Source of the DNA: Clavelina lepadiformis
Taxonomy: Eukaryota > Chordata > Ascidiacea > Aplousobranchia > Clavelinidae
Length of the DNA stretch: 64,000 nucleotides
Assembly: GCF_947623445.1 (NCBI RefSeq)
Contig: NC_135241.1
Span: 21,702,501 to 21,766,500, forward strand
Direction of reading: 5' to 3'
In this document: positions 24,757 through 35,731 of the stretch, in pieces
Numbering within the stretch: position 1 is the first letter of the stretch
Layout: each line of letters opens with the position of its first letter
Made by a program: the position numbers and the translations under genes
The notes under the pieces: model-generated
What the model was told of the DNA's origin: nothing
What the model saw: only the letters and a program-made list of their open reading frames with translations
Database searches by the model: none

Positions 24757-27700
24757 TTATTCAATATCCGGGTAAAAACGTGTTTGTCTTCGAGCTCGCC
24801 GTGGCGGTAGGTTTCTTTCCGTCATGGCCGAAGTGGTCTCGCTGGGAATGGGGCCGTTCTCTTCGAGGGCAGGTTGGCTTGTCTCTATTGTCTCGTTATT
24901 GCCCTCCTCTGTGATCCTGAGTTGCCCAACTGCCGAGTCTTCCCGTCCTTGACTACTGGATAATCGCTCAGTCGCGCTCGTATTGATTGATGTAGCCTCG
25001 GATTCTCCGGTGGCGGTATCCGTTGAATGTAGTGGTATGAACACCAAACCTTCAAAAGGAGAACAGTGGTTAATGCCATTATCCGGAACATGATCGTACG
25101 GGAGTTGATTGTCACGCTTGTCATCACTATGAACCCTTAATTTCATTCTGTTAAAATGAACCGTTTGCTCTTTGCCGGCTTTGTCTTTAATAGTATAAGT
25201 GGGATGTCGCGCGTTCACTACCGTGAAGGGGCCCTTGTAAGGAAGATGAAATTTGCGATATTCTCCCTGTGGGACCACTGGGTCTTTCAGCCATACTTCT
25301 TTCCCCACTTCAATTGGTAGCCCCCTTTGTCGTTGGTCGTAGAGGTCGGCCATCTTCGTTCGTTGTTTCCGTAGCGTTTCCCGCACCGTCTTTTCTGCAA
25401 TCTTTAACCGCGTTTGTAAATCCTGAATAACCGACGTTTTCAGCACTCCACCGGTCGGTGTGCCCAATAAATCCGCAGGTAAACGAAGCGTACGACCAGT
25501 TAATAAGAAATGCGGCGATACACCTGTGCTGTCGTGGACGCTCGCGTTATAGGCCGCCACGACGGCTGACAAAGCTTGATCCCAACTACGTTGATCCTCC
25601 TGTACGTAATTTCGCAACATGGTGATGATAGTCTTGTTGTTTCTCTCAACTCCCCCGTTCCCTTGTGGATGATAACTTGTGGTCCTTGTTTTCGAACAAC
25701 CCATCAATCGTAATAGTTCTTTGAAGACCTCGCTCTCAAAATTCCCACCCCGGTCGCTGTGGATAACATCTGGTACACCATGAACTGTGAACCATCGGTG
25801 GAACAAGACGTCCGCTGTGGTTTTTGCTGTTTGACTGCGCATGGGCCAGGCCCTTACATACTTGGTAAATAAATCGCACGCCACCAAGATGTATTGAAAA
25901 CCTGATGATGTCATAGGTAGGGGTCCCACGACGTCTATTTCTACTCTCTGCATTGCCCTATCTTCCGTGGACGGAACCAACCTCGCCCTTGGTTCGGCCG
26001 GCGGTTTCTTGTTCCTTTGACATACATCGCAGTTTCGGCAATATTTTTCGGTGTCCTGTCTCCAACCAGGCCAATAAAATTTTTCTTCTACTTTGTGGCA
26101 AGTTTTCGTCAACCCTAAATGAGCCCCGCCAAGAACGCAATCGTGTAGTGACTGTAAAACAGACAAACGCATAGGTTCCGGAGTTATAAGTCGATAACAG
26201 TGTGTTCCCGGTAAACTGCGATTACTATTTGCCCAATAAACGGGGCCGTCAAAAGTGTGTAAACTCCCAAATTGGGCCCATAGATGCTTAGTCATTCTTG
26301 ACAAGTTTTTAACGTGTTTGTACGGAGGTCTTTTCCCCAACTGTAGCCATCTCAAAGCGGGGGCAATCTCTGCGTCCTCTTCCTGTAGATTCAGTACTTC
26401 ATTCGGAAGAAACCCGATGTTGCCTCTAAGATCTATGTTGTTGACTGTTTGCTCGTAATCTTCGAGGCTTGTTGCAACTTGTTGGTCATGCTGTTTGTAG
26501 GGGAGGTTCACCTGTGTACCTTCGTTAGGGCGTCGACTCAACGCGTCAGCGTTTTTGTGTTTTTGTCCTGGTCGATGGAGTAGCTCAAAATTGTACTCGG
26601 CAAGGTGTTCTATCCATCGAGCGCATTGTCCATACAACTCCTTTGACTGCCATAACCAACGCAACGATGCATGGTCCGTCCTCAGCAAAAACTTTTGACC
26701 TAGTAGGTGACACCTATTCAATTTTGTTGCCCAGACGACCGCCAGAAGTTCTTTTCGAGTCGTGGAGTAGTTCTTTTCTGCTTTCCCTAGAGATCGGCTA
26801 CAATACGAGATCACACACTCTCTGTCATCTGTGACTTGTGACAGAACAGCACCAATTGCGTTATCGGATGCATCGGTGTCGAGAATAAACGGCTTGTCGT
26901 AGTTTGGGTATGACAGCACTGGTGCGGTACACAGCAAACGCTTCAATGTAGCAAAGGCGTCCTGATGCTCTTCGGTCCATTGAAACGTCTTGTTCTTCTC
27001 GGTGAGCTTGTGCAACGGTGAGGCAATTTTGGCATAATTTGGAATAAACTTCCTATAATATGATGTCAGACCCACAAACTGTCGAACGTGTTTCACGGTA
27101 CGAGGTATCGGCCAATTCGCGACTGTCTCTACTTTCTCGGCGTCGCACATCACGCCTTCCTTAGAAATTTTATGCCCTAAAAATTTCACCGATTCTTGAA
27201 AAAGAGAGCATTTGGACGGTTTCAGTGTTAAACCGGCTTCTTCCAGTCGGCTTAAAACGTCGCTTAAACGAGACATGTGCTCCCCGAATGTGCGACCATA
27301 CACTATTACATCGTCTAAATATGCTAAAGCGCCGCGCCACTCCAATCCATTTAGAACGATGTGCATCAATCGTTGAAATGTAGCTGCCGAATTGCTAAGA
27401 CCCATCGGCATAACGTTCCATTCATATAACCCCATGTGGGTGGTAAAAGCAGTAACCTCGCGAGACCTGTGATTCATGGGTATTTGCCAATACCCTGAAC
27501 GCAGATCCAGGGTAGAAAAATAAATGTTACTCGACAATTCGTCCAGGCTCTCGTCGACACGTGGGATTGGGAAACTGTTCTTTTTCATCAGGTCATTCAC
27601 GCGCCTGTAATCAACACAAAACCTCAACTCGCCCGATTTTTTTCGTACAAGAACAATGGCGCTGGACCAAGGGGATGTGGATGTGCGAATCAAGCCTTGC

Positions 27701-29802
27701 TTCTCCATTTCCGTGAGGATTTCTTCTACCTGGCGCTTGTCTCGAGGGGGTATTCGACGATGCGGTTGTCTCACAGGGGCGCTAGTCCCAATGTCAACAT
27801 GGTGTTCTATCAAGTCGGTTTTGCCTAGATCGAACTGACTGGTCGAAAAACACTTCCAATGCTTCGATAATAAATTGAGTACTTCGCGACGTTCACTCTT
27901 AGACAGCTTCGTCCCTAAATCTACGCCTTCTTCAATAGCTTGCAAGTGATCACGCTGGGGTTTAAAACGATGTTCTTCTACCGACGCCACGGAGCATCTT
28001 TGGTCGGAGTTCACAATGCATCGGTTATTATTGCAGTCACACGTGGAATTTAATCTCGAAACTAAAGCGCACGTGCCGGGCTGGTAAACATCACCTCCGC
28101 CGAATACAGAGACTGGATGTAGGGTGGCGACCCTGGTTCCGTTGACTAATTTGACTTCGTCATCACTGAAATTAGCCAATCGAATGGGGACCTTTCCGTT
28201 ATGAACTTGCGTGAGGTAGTTACCCGCTAGTACCCCATATTTATCATTCAATCGGAGATTACCTTCAACTAGTGCCGGAAACTCAACGTCGGGCATCTTA
28301 AGCATCGGATCCATACAAAATATGCCAAAAGTACACACCTCAGTGGAAGCGGGGACGATCAGGTCTTCGACGATATAAACCTCGTTTCGCTGTAAGGTCA
28401 CTTTTCCATCGAGCAGGGGTGTCGACGACGATCCGGCTTCTAGAATTTTGTCTTTGTAGCAGATCCGGCATTGGTGATGCTGGACGAAATCTAACCCAAT
28501 GATGAAATCTTCCGTGAGTTGATTAACTACGTAGATTTCGCACTCTGTGATCAAACCGGCCACTTGCACTGATAATGTGACAAGGCCTAACACCTGTAGG
28601 GCCGTCCCGCTAGCCGTTGTTAACTGTGTATCTAACGTGGGGCCTAGTGTAGTACTCGGATTTTCTGACGAAACTTTATCGAACAAAGTTTTAGACATGA
28701 GTGATACGCTGGCTCCCGTGTCTACCAGAGCACAAATGGGCATAGAACACAACATCATATTAACATACTTGCATAACCTTTTCCGGTATTGTTGTTGAGC
28801 GAGTGTTGCGGTGGCTGGAGCAGGCGGACGGGATCGATTCCAACTTAACTTTGATCTGTTTACATCAAATGCGTTAGTCCGAGGGTTGTGATTCGTAGCT
28901 AGGCTTTGACGGTTTAGGCGATCTCGCCTAGATGAATCATATTTAGACGGATTTGCATTTGAGCGTGGGTTGTTTCGGACCCCACGTGTTTTATCGGAAG
29001 GGGACTTACGGTTTCGGTATCGTTGATTTCTTCCTTCAGACGGACCCGGTGCGCGTGGTCTCCATTGGAGGCGATCCACGTCTCGTTGTAAAATGTTCAT
29101 TTGCGTTTTCACTGAAGACACAGTTTCGTCAATACTGGAAATCCGGCCTTGAATATTGTCATTAAACAATTTTATCTCGCTACTTATCTTAGCAAGTTCA
29201 TTCTTCATCAAAACAGTCGCTTCGTCCTGGCGGCTTTCGTCTCCATGTGAAAGTCGAGCGACAGTGAACACGTCTGAACACGAAGTCTTTTCCGAGACGT
29301 CCAGGGCAATGGCTCGGGCGCTGGTAATGAAGAAGTCTCTGCCGATCTGTAGGTCTGCGACTAAGGTTTCCGATATTTTGCGGTTTCTCAAACCCCGGAT
29401 CAATGCCAAGTAGAGTACCTCATTTTTTACAGGTGCTTGATCTGCACTGGCATATGCCATGTCACCCTGCTTCCGCAAAGCGTAGACGAATGATCGTGTA
29501 GATTCGTCCGGTTCTTGTACCCTATCCAAAAGGCTGTTTTTTAATCTGCTGATTTCCGCCTTTGATCGCCCTGCTTCTGAAGCCCTTTCCACCAACTCGT
29601 CGAACTCTAAGTCGTAGACGGAGGCATCTTTCCCTTGAATTTCCCAGACAAAGTCCTTATCGAAACTTTCAATGAGGAGGTGTTTCTTAAAATCTTGATT
29701 TGCCCTAACGCTGGCGCAGTAAGAGTTAAAAACTTTGAGAAAGTCTTGAAAGTCTTCATTGGACTTATATCTCAGTGGAGGCAACGTCACATTAAAAGCC
29801 AT
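24757..29802 (-). CDS. Gag-pol polyprotein of the Ty3/Gypsy element (1,681 aa)
   Basis: A single uninterrupted frame from ATG at 29802; the open frame extends a few codons further upstream without an ATG. Gag-like region about 1-330 with a basic RNR/RR-rich end near 250-320 and no CCHC zinc knuckle that I can find. Aspartic protease LVDTGAS with the catalytic Asp near 361. Reverse transcriptase with AYLDDV at about 827-832. RNase H begins LDTDAS near 974. The integrase zinc-binding segment is near 1220-1261, and the catalytic triad is Asp about 1290, Asp about 1350 (HSDRGG), Glu about 1386 (GNGGVERN), spaced as D-D-35-E. All key residues are present, so the frame looks coding-competent. Gag and pol are fused without a frameshift. 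Confidence 0.92.
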   Translation of the reverse strand: MAFNVTLPPLRYKSNEDFQDFLKVFNSYCASVRANQDFKKHLLIESFDKDFVWEIQGKDASVYDLEFDELVERASEAGRSKAEISRLKNSLLDRVQEPDESTRSFVYALRKQGDMAYASADQAPVKNEVLYLALIRGLRNRKISETLVADLQIGRDFFITSARAIALDVSEKTSCSDVFTVARLSHGDESRQDEATVLMKNELAKISSEIKLFNDNIQGRISSIDETVSSVKTQMNILQRDVDRLQWRPRAPGPSEGRNQRYRNRKSPSDKTRGVRNNPRSNANPSKYDSSRRDRLNRQSLATNHNPRTNAFDVNRSKLSWNRSRPPAPATATLAQQQYRKRLCKYVNMMLCSMPICALVDTGASVSLMSKTLFDKVSSENPSTTLGPTLDTQLTTASGTALQVLGLVTLSVQVAGLITECEIYVVNQLTEDFIIGLDFVQHHQCRICYKDKILEAGSSSTPLLDGKVTLQRNEVYIVEDLIVPASTEVCTFGIFCMDPMLKMPDVEFPALVEGNLRLNDKYGVLAGNYLTQVHNGKVPIRLANFSDDEVKLVNGTRVATLHPVSVFGGGDVYQPGTCALVSRLNSTCDCNNNRCIVNSDQRCSVASVEEHRFKPQRDHLQAIEEGVDLGTKLSKSERREVLNLLSKHWKCFSTSQFDLGKTDLIEHHVDIGTSAPVRQPHRRIPPRDKRQVEEILTEMEKQGLIRTSTSPWSSAIVLVRKKSGELRFCVDYRRVNDLMKKNSFPIPRVDESLDELSSNIYFSTLDLRSGYWQIPMNHRSREVTAFTTHMGLYEWNVMPMGLSNSAATFQRLMHIVLNGLEWRGALAYLDDVIVYGRTFGEHMSRLSDVLSRLEEAGLTLKPSKCSLFQESVKFLGHKISKEGVMCDAEKVETVANWPIPRTVKHVRQFVGLTSYYRKFIPNYAKIASPLHKLTEKNKTFQWTEEHQDAFATLKRLLCTAPVLSYPNYDKPFILDTDASDNAIGAVLSQVTDDRECVISYCSRSLGKAEKNYSTTRKELLAVVWATKLNRCHLLGQKFLLRTDHASLRWLWQSKELYGQCARWIEHLAEYNFELLHRPGQKHKNADALSRRPNEGTQVNLPYKQHDQQVATSLEDYEQTVNNIDLRGNIGFLPNEVLNLQEEDAEIAPALRWLQLGKRPPYKHVKNLSRMTKHLWAQFGSLHTFDGPVYWANSNRSLPGTHCYRLITPEPMRLSVLQSLHDCVLGGAHLGLTKTCHKVEEKFYWPGWRQDTEKYCRNCDVCQRNKKPPAEPRARLVPSTEDRAMQRVEIDVVGPLPMTSSGFQYILVACDLFTKYVRAWPMRSQTAKTTADVLFHRWFTVHGVPDVIHSDRGGNFESEVFKELLRLMGCSKTRTTSYHPQGNGGVERNNKTIITMLRNYVQEDQRSWDQALSAVVAAYNASVHDSTGVSPHFLLTGRTLRLPADLLGTPTGGVLKTSVIQDLQTRLKIAEKTVRETLRKQRTKMADLYDQRQRGLPIEVGKEVWLKDPVVPQGEYRKFHLPYKGPFTVVNARHPTYTIKDKAGKEQTVHFNRMKLRVHSDDKRDNQLPYDHVPDNGINHCSPFEGLVFIPLHSTDTATGESEATSINTSATERLSSSQGREDSAVGQLRITEEGNNETIETSQPALEENGPIPSETTSAMTERNLPPRRARRQTRFYPDIE

Positions 29803-29813
29803 ACTGGTAAACA

Positions 29814-29844
29814 ATACCTTGATACCTTGATACCTTGATACCTT
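29814..29844. repeat. Short tandem repeat of ATACCTTG in the retrotransposon leader
   Basis: Nearly four copies of an eight-base unit just upstream of the gag start codon. Confidence 0.7.
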
Positions 29845-29861
29845 TTTGACTGCGGGATCCT

Positions 29862-29874
29862 GGCGCGCTCGCCA
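29862..29874 (-). other. Primer binding site of the retrotransposon
   Basis: Reads TGGCGAGCGCGCC on the coding strand, two bases after the 5' LTR. The TGG start fits pairing to a tRNA CCA end; the tRNA was not identified. Confidence 0.5.
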
Positions 29875-29876
29875 AT

Positions 29877-30365
29877 TGTAACCAAACTTTCTTTACCAGG
29901 TAAGCTCCCCGCTTAACGGCTAGTCAATTAGCCAGACTGTCTTATTTCTACGAGTCTTCCTTAGATAAAAACAAACGTCTTCTTTTATTAAAACCAAACG
30001 TAGACTGACTACACTCGCCCAGCCGAGCGCGACACCTCACAAAACACAAATTCCACGTAATCAAAGAATCAACGTGGGACGCTGAATACTAATTAGGCGC
30101 TCGGGGTAGCGAGACGAAACGTCACTAGTGAAAAAATACGTGTACACTTAAACATGTAAAATATAGCAGAACGTGAACATGCATAAAAATGACTAATGTG
30201 AACAACAGTGAAATAAAACAAATATAGACTACGTAACCAGACAAACATAAAAATGATACAACAAAAAGAACACGTCCGACTAAATCAATCAATACAAAGG
30301 GGTTCAGAAAAACAGTGCACATTGAGATTGCTATAAAACGGGTGCCTAAAATAAATCTCGTGACA
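29877..30365 (-). repeat. 5' LTR of the retrotransposon
   Basis: 489 bases, TG...CA ends, partner of 24301-24719. Confidence 0.8.
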
Positions 30366-30663
30366 CAATTGCGTCCATCTTGTAGGACAAAATTGTACAG
30401 AAAAGTTTAGCACGAAAATTGAAATTGCTCACTAAAGTAAACGAAGACGTTTTATGCGATCAGTGCCAGTTACTGCAGTATAGCGCAGCTGCAATTCATT
30501 TATTACGCAACACTACAGTATTTTAAATGCGTTTTTTGCCTTTATGCATGCCCATGAAACGAACAATTGATGTTCCGCTTAATTCGGACAAAGCCGTTTC
30601 TCCGCTTAATTCGGCCAAAAGTGAGCGGAACCAAAGTGTCCGAATTAAGCGGATTCGACTGTA

Positions 30664-32125
30664 CTTTCATTTCAAACTTTGATAAATGTTTTGTCAATGT
30701 CAATGAATATCGTAACTTCTTAAGAGCATTCATATAATGCTCTTTCAATATTATATACTAAATATCCAATTTGGTAATAAGTAAGCCCATTTTAGTGACT
30801 GAACCATGATTCGTTTCTAGTTTTCGGTGACCAATCACCATTTTTATGCTCCACACACCTATACGGCAAATGGAATATACTCTTGGTGTCATTGAAACAT
30901 AGACGGGATAGGCCTATTTGAAAATGTTGCGTATTATTCTTTGATCTGTCTTCTTCCTGAAACTACACAATACTGATTTTCCAGATTTAAAATCACCGTA
31001 ATTTCGAATGATAAAACAATTCGTTTAAACTATGAATCTTTAGATTTCAGATGATAAGATATTATTCTAGTGTGGGCTTATATAAACCATATATTTATTC
31101 ATGGTCGAAATTTAATAATAATCAGGTTTTCTTATGCATAATTTATGCTGTAGCGAAAAGTCACACTGGTTTTTCTTCTCTTAATTGGTTTTCATTAAAT
31201 ATTTAATCAATTCAGGGACACTATTCTTACGACGCAGAAGTCACACAACCAAAGTAGTACTGTATTTAAACTGGTATTTCTGGAATAGGTTTAAAATACA
31301 GTATATGCCATTGTGACTCGAATATATCAACGGATAATTGCGTGCTATTATTGCAATAATTGATAAAATGCCCACTTTATTACAATCTCGATTAATGATC
31401 TGTAGATTTTTTGTGCAAATCATGGATAGGTTATTACAGGGTTTGCATCGTGCAAGAGTTGGCCTGTCAACAAACGTGAATTCTAATTTGAATGCTGGCG
31501 AGATTGTGCTGCAGTATGCGAGTAAGTGATACTGATTATTGGAGAGGTTTGAACAGAAACTTTGCATCCTGGATGTATTATGCTCAGCATGGATGTTTAA
31601 TTGGATCGTTTTGAGCAGAACAGCGGCTCTGCTGCGGAAATCATCACTCATATTACCGGACTAGCTACTATAATACGATTGAATTTGATACTTGGATTAA
31701 GCTTTATTTACGATTTATGTTTGTAACTGAGTTTGAATGGTTTTACGCGCTGCAAAGCAGAAGCTAACTAGGTTTTGTACAACGTTGGTATGTGCAGCAT
31801 TCATCACAATGTGACAAAAGTGAGACGTTGCGACATTTTGCTGCTTTATATTCTTTATTCAGTTGCTCTTGTTGGCATCGCAACATTTTCTGAGTGGCCG
31901 TGAGCCCTTTTTTAATTTGTTACTAACAAGTTCTTTTTAAATTTCTTTTATTAATTTCTACATCAAAGTTTTTTTAACTTGTAAGAATTTGTTAATGACC
32001 AAAATAAAAATGTTCAAAGTTAAATCATAAATAATTACAGCTTTGGGTAAAGATTGTACGATTTTAATTGTCAAAATAGGGATTTTACTGTAACTTCAAG
32101 ATTATTTCAACTAATATTAACTTAG
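30664..32125. other. Continuation of unit 3 after the insertion, with 5' part of cassette D3
   Basis: Picks up the sequence of 13780 onward from unit 1. It holds the TATATAAA stretch (about 31079), the open segment a at 31440-31521 with donor GTAAGTG, and the short hydrophobic frame near 31740-31915. No complete gene could be assembled. Confidence 0.4.
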
Positions 32126-32241
32126 GCAAATGGAGCTGGTGTAGAATCCGCAGCATTGATCCCATTCAAAAACTTCAATATCTGATAAAACACTTAACGC
32201 AACATGTAAACAACATAGCCTATACGCCAAAAATAATATAA
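32126..32241 (+). other. Exon-like segment b of cassette D3
   Basis: Same start as 19562 (GKWSWCRIRSIDPIQKLQYL) but the last part is replaced after TQHV, where CAT is followed by GTAAAC, a possible donor. Confidence 0.28.
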
Positions 32242-32312
32242 TAAGAATTCAGTTTTAAGTTAAGATTGTTACGTTGCTACACTGCTGAAGATCTACCTTA
32301 TTTTCTAAGCAG

Positions 32313-32481
32313 GTACAGACGTGAGTACATTAGCGCTTATACGCTGCAATATGTGAATAAACTCGCAGCTGTTTATTGGCGGCTCAGAGAACGGAAGTTG
32401 TTCAATCACACATTTTACCGCTGGCGGTCGAAATTAGATCTCGATGAGCCAGATTCAGCGGGAATCGTGACAGGCTATTAA
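32313..32481 (+). CDS. Cassette D3: conserved basic exon, partial gene
   Basis: Same exon as D1: one split-codon base then 55 codons to TAA after a TTTTCTAAGCAG acceptor. Product runs from YRREYISAYT through WRLRERKLFNH to LDLDEPDSAGIVTGY. Relative to D4 the changes AAC to AAT, AAG to AAA and CAT to CAC are silent, and Trp to Ser and Ala to Thr are replacements. Start exon not found. Confidence 0.42.
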
Positions 32482-32914
32482 GTTAACAGTTAGGTTATAG
32501 TGCGACTGTTCTTCAGCATGCTGCTTATCCTTGATATATACGCTTCACATTCCTTTATCAGTGAGCATAAGTGTGACCTCACAATGAAGTTTGCAACAAG
32601 TTTCCTTTTATTGTTATTTCTTTATTTAAAACACATTGAATAAAACTTGCAACTGCGTAAATGAGATTCTTGACGTTGAAAATTGGAAGTCCTGTAAAAC
32701 GTAATATCTTTTAGAAAGAATATTTTAACGTAATGCATAAGATAAGAAATAGTAATTATCTAGCAAACCTTACACAACGAATTGATGTCTCGCGTGATCA
32801 GTAACTGTATATGCAATGATATTTTAAATCATTCGGTTTGTTTTTTCAACTTAACTTAAACTGTGAGAAACAGAACAAACCTTATTTTCATGTCATAAAA
32901 CATCCTCGGGCCTG

Positions 32915-33448
32915 CTACAAGCCAACTACGCCATCGTCAACCACATCGTCTATGCGTTAAGTAAAAAATATTTAGAAAAATTTTGAATAAATAAATGGAT
33001 AAAGTAAAACCAATAATGAACCTGAGTTGAATAAAAGTACTGTACATGTTGGTTTAAATTGAAAGTTTCACCAAAACATAGTTTTACAGCAGTTTGTTAC
33101 GTTGAGCAATATGTAGATGTTTTCTTTAGCCTCAAATATCATATAACTTACTGCCATCTACAAACCTGAAAAGGTAAACAAATCAAATAATATTCATAAT
33201 AATGTTAAGATACCACACATAACTACCACATCAAACTTGTCGGCATATCAAATGTCTTAAATCTAAAGGCTCAGATTGATGTGTTTTACTAAACCGAATC
33301 ATTCTTACATGCTTTCATCCAATGATTGGTGATTCTCTTCAACACTTTTTTCCACTTTCTTCACAACATATCTTCTTCTTCCATAACCTTCAGTGGTCGT
33401 GGTAAGCAAAAGGCACATCAGCAAAGCAACGATGATTACTTTATTCAT
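32915..33448 (-). CDS. Secreted small peptide B3 (62 aa, three exons)
   Basis: Exons 33309-33448, 33152-33165 and 32915-32949 on the minus strand. Signal peptide identical to B1 and B2. The following segment is GYGRRRYVVKKVEKSVEENH, again different from the other copies. The microexon gives MFVDG with a silent change (GTA for GTG) and the tail is NDVVDDGVVGL. Splice sites are intact. The TATATA stretch of B1/B2 reads TAGATATT here, so promoter strength may differ; that is inference. Confidence 0.7.
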
Positions 33449-33980
33449 TTCTGTCTCACTTCAAGTTTTTACACTTTCTGATATTTTGTCTTACGTAGCC
33501 TAGATATTAAACTTGAAATATGAATAAACCCATAACACGCTTTTTCATTAAAACCAACGCGATTGCAAAAAGTCTGTGCATGAAGAAAGGCTTACTAGGG
33601 GAAAGTCTCCCATAAAGGAACACTTTTAAGAAAACTGCTCACACTCAAAAACACGATTTGCTTTGGCTAATCTTTTTTCGGTTATGTTAGATATGACATC
33701 GCTTGGAATTAAGAGCAAGAGTTTTAATAACTTTTTTTGTTGTTTATTGAGTTATTTATAAAAAAAAATCAATTTTTGTCCCATCTTGTACAACCATGGT
33801 AAACCAAGATGGGACAGCACGCATGTATCTTTGTTAGTAAACCCTTGATTTAATTAAGCCGTAATCTTAAAAGTTTTGCCTTTAGAAAATTTGCCTTTAA
33901 AATAAGATTGCTTAACCTTAAAACAAAAATTGAATTGATTTTGCAAAGTTTAGTTGTCGAACAGAGGAATAAATTGATTG

Positions 33981-34062
<82 letters not shown>

Positions 34063-35125
34063 CTCAAGATGATCTTCTAAAATTCTGTGTGGCCATTTCC
34101 TTTCAGCGTTTACAGTTGTTAAACAGGAAAAAGAACAATTTTTTTTTGGCAAATAATGGCAGCCGAGTTTTATTAAATTTTGCTTGCGCGCCACAATGTC
34201 AAAATATTTTGTTTCCATTTTAGGTATAGGCAGACCTCATAATTTACCAATTAAATCTGTAGATGTGTTTATTTGAAAATGCTACCAATGCTTTTTGGTT
34301 GCCTTGTATATATGCCGTCCTGTTAAAATCGATTTTTTTTAATTTATGAGATGATTTCTAAAATATGTTAAGCGCGTCAGATTTTGTGGAAAAACAAATT
34401 TCCCATGTAGCCTAATATTTTCTTTAACAGACAAAACGTTGTGTTCGTTCTATGTAACCTCACGTGTTTTGTATTTTTTTCGTTGGTATCATAATAAATG
34501 TTGATAAATTTGAACTTGGTACAAATACAAACACACTGATCCAAATTAAGTCGAACGTTATAACAATATAGAAATCAGTTTCACCACTCTAAAGTATAAC
34601 GCTAGTTCATCAAGTCGAGACAATGTATCCCATCTTAAAGAAGCCATTACACTGTCAATACACGGTTACTGAATGACAAATCGCTAAATCTGCAAATATT
34701 CAAGTTATCACATATTAACTCATGTCTTTTAGTTGTTAGCATAACAAAAACCAAAACATAACTAAAATCTAGTTATGGAGCAAAACATCTGAGTAGATTT
34801 TAAAATTTGAGTTCGTTTTCTTTCGATAAAAATAACTTAAAACACAAATTAAGCTAGTTTTTCGTTAATATGTCAAAAGAAAAGTGGAAACTTAATAGAT
34901 TTAAAACAAAAGTCCATTTGGTGCCACTTTATGGCTGAAAGAAATTATGGCGATGTCTAATCTTGTGCTATGTGCCATCATGGGCGACTTTCCTTTAATT
35001 CCAAATGGTTGCATTACAACTACCTCTTGCCCTAAGCACAGCAATGTGCAATGCGTAATATAACGGAAGAAATCAGTTACTGTACAAACGCGAAACTTTC
35101 ATTTAACTATCATTTAAATCATTTA
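33449..35125. other. Unit 3 tail upstream of B3
   Basis: Repeat of the unit 1 tail, with the GGGGAAAGTCTCCC motif (33598-33611), the hairpin (33777-33816) and an expanded AGAC microsatellite. No gene seen. Confidence 0.45.
33981..34060. repeat. (AGAC)20 microsatellite
   Basis: Twenty perfect AGAC units. The same site has only a few units near 16641, 21440 and 37707 in the other array units. It creates long artificial repeat frames on both strands that should not be called genes. Confidence 0.95.
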
Positions 35126-35150
35126 AAAGCTTTACATTTCCTCCTCGAGT
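35126..35150 (-). pseudogene. Fragment A4 of peptide gene A
   Basis: Only the donor-side end of A-type exon 1 (acidic Glu codons and GTAAAG) remains before the sequence switches to the D cassette of unit 4. Confidence 0.45.
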
Positions 35151-35731
35151 TTGAAACAGAAACTTTGCATTCTGGCTGTATTATGCTCAGCATGGACATT
35201 TGATCGTTTTGAGCAAAACAGCGGCTCTGCTGCGGAAATCATCACTCATATTACTGGACTAGCTACTATAATACGATTGAATTTGATACTTAATCGACTG
35301 TAAGTTATATTTACGCTTTATGTTTGTAACAAAGTTTGAATGGTTTTGCGCGCTGCAAAGCAGAATATAAAGAGGTTTTGTACAACGTTGGTATGTGCAG
35401 CATTCATCATAATCTGACAAAAGTGAGACGTTGCAACATTTTGCTGCTTTATATTCTTTATTCAGTTCCTCTTGTTGGCATCGCAACATTTTCTGAGTGG
35501 CCGGCAACCCTTTTTTAATTTGTTACTAACAAGTCCTTTTTTTAAGTTTCTTTTATTAATTTCTACATCAAAGTTTTTTTTAACTTGTAAGAATTTGTTA
35601 ATGACCAAAGCAAAATGTTCAAAGTTAAATCATAAAATATTACAGCTTTGGGTAAAGATTGTACGATTTTAATTGTCAAAAATCGGAATTTTACTGTAAC
35701 TTCCAGATTATTTCAACTAATATTAACTTAG

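Larger units (their letters stand above)
24301..30365 (-). mobile_element. Ty3/Gypsy-type LTR retrotransposon, full length
   Basis: Bounded by LTRs at 24301-24719 and 29877-30365, both starting TGTAACCAAAC and ending GTGACA in + orientation, flanked by the same four bases CAAT (24297-24300 and 30366-30369). The coding strand is minus, so the 5' LTR is the one at high coordinates. A candidate primer site beginning TGGCGAGCGCG (29862-29874) follows the 5' LTR after two bases. A G-rich purine tract (about 24720-24731) precedes the 3' LTR. One long gag-pol frame fills the interior with the order protease, reverse transcriptase, RNase H, integrase, which is the Ty3/Gypsy order. No envelope-like frame is present. 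The two LTRs differ a lot in sequence and length. Confidence 0.9.
23979..30661. mobile_element. Pogo/Tc1-like TIR element with TA target duplication, interrupted by an LTR retrotransposon
   Basis: The ends are inverted repeats beginning CAGTCGAATCCGCTTAATTC. TA flanks both sides (23977-23978 and 30662-30663). The flanks join to give the uninterrupted sequence seen at about 13778-13800 in unit 1, so the insertion and its target duplication can be read directly. Without the LTR element the insert is about 614 bases (23979-24300 and 30370-30661) and has no transposase frame, so it is a non-autonomous copy. The CAGT ends and TA duplication fit the pogo/Tigger group. More copies of TCCGCTTAATTCGGAC lie inside each end. 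Confidence 0.82.

Noticed and set aside
24413-24914. Short frames on both strands within the 3' LTR and end of gag-pol
   Set aside because: No domain or envelope-like feature; they overlap LTR or are shadows of gag-pol.
33850-34223. Long frames on both strands with repeated CLSV or RQTD units
   Set aside because: They are translations of the AGAC microsatellite.
35336-35518. 60-codon + frame with LLLYILYSVPLVGIA, possible signal exon for D
   Set aside because: Similar in three units, but no donor consensus follows the hydrophobic run and the start context is not conserved. Kept only as a mention.
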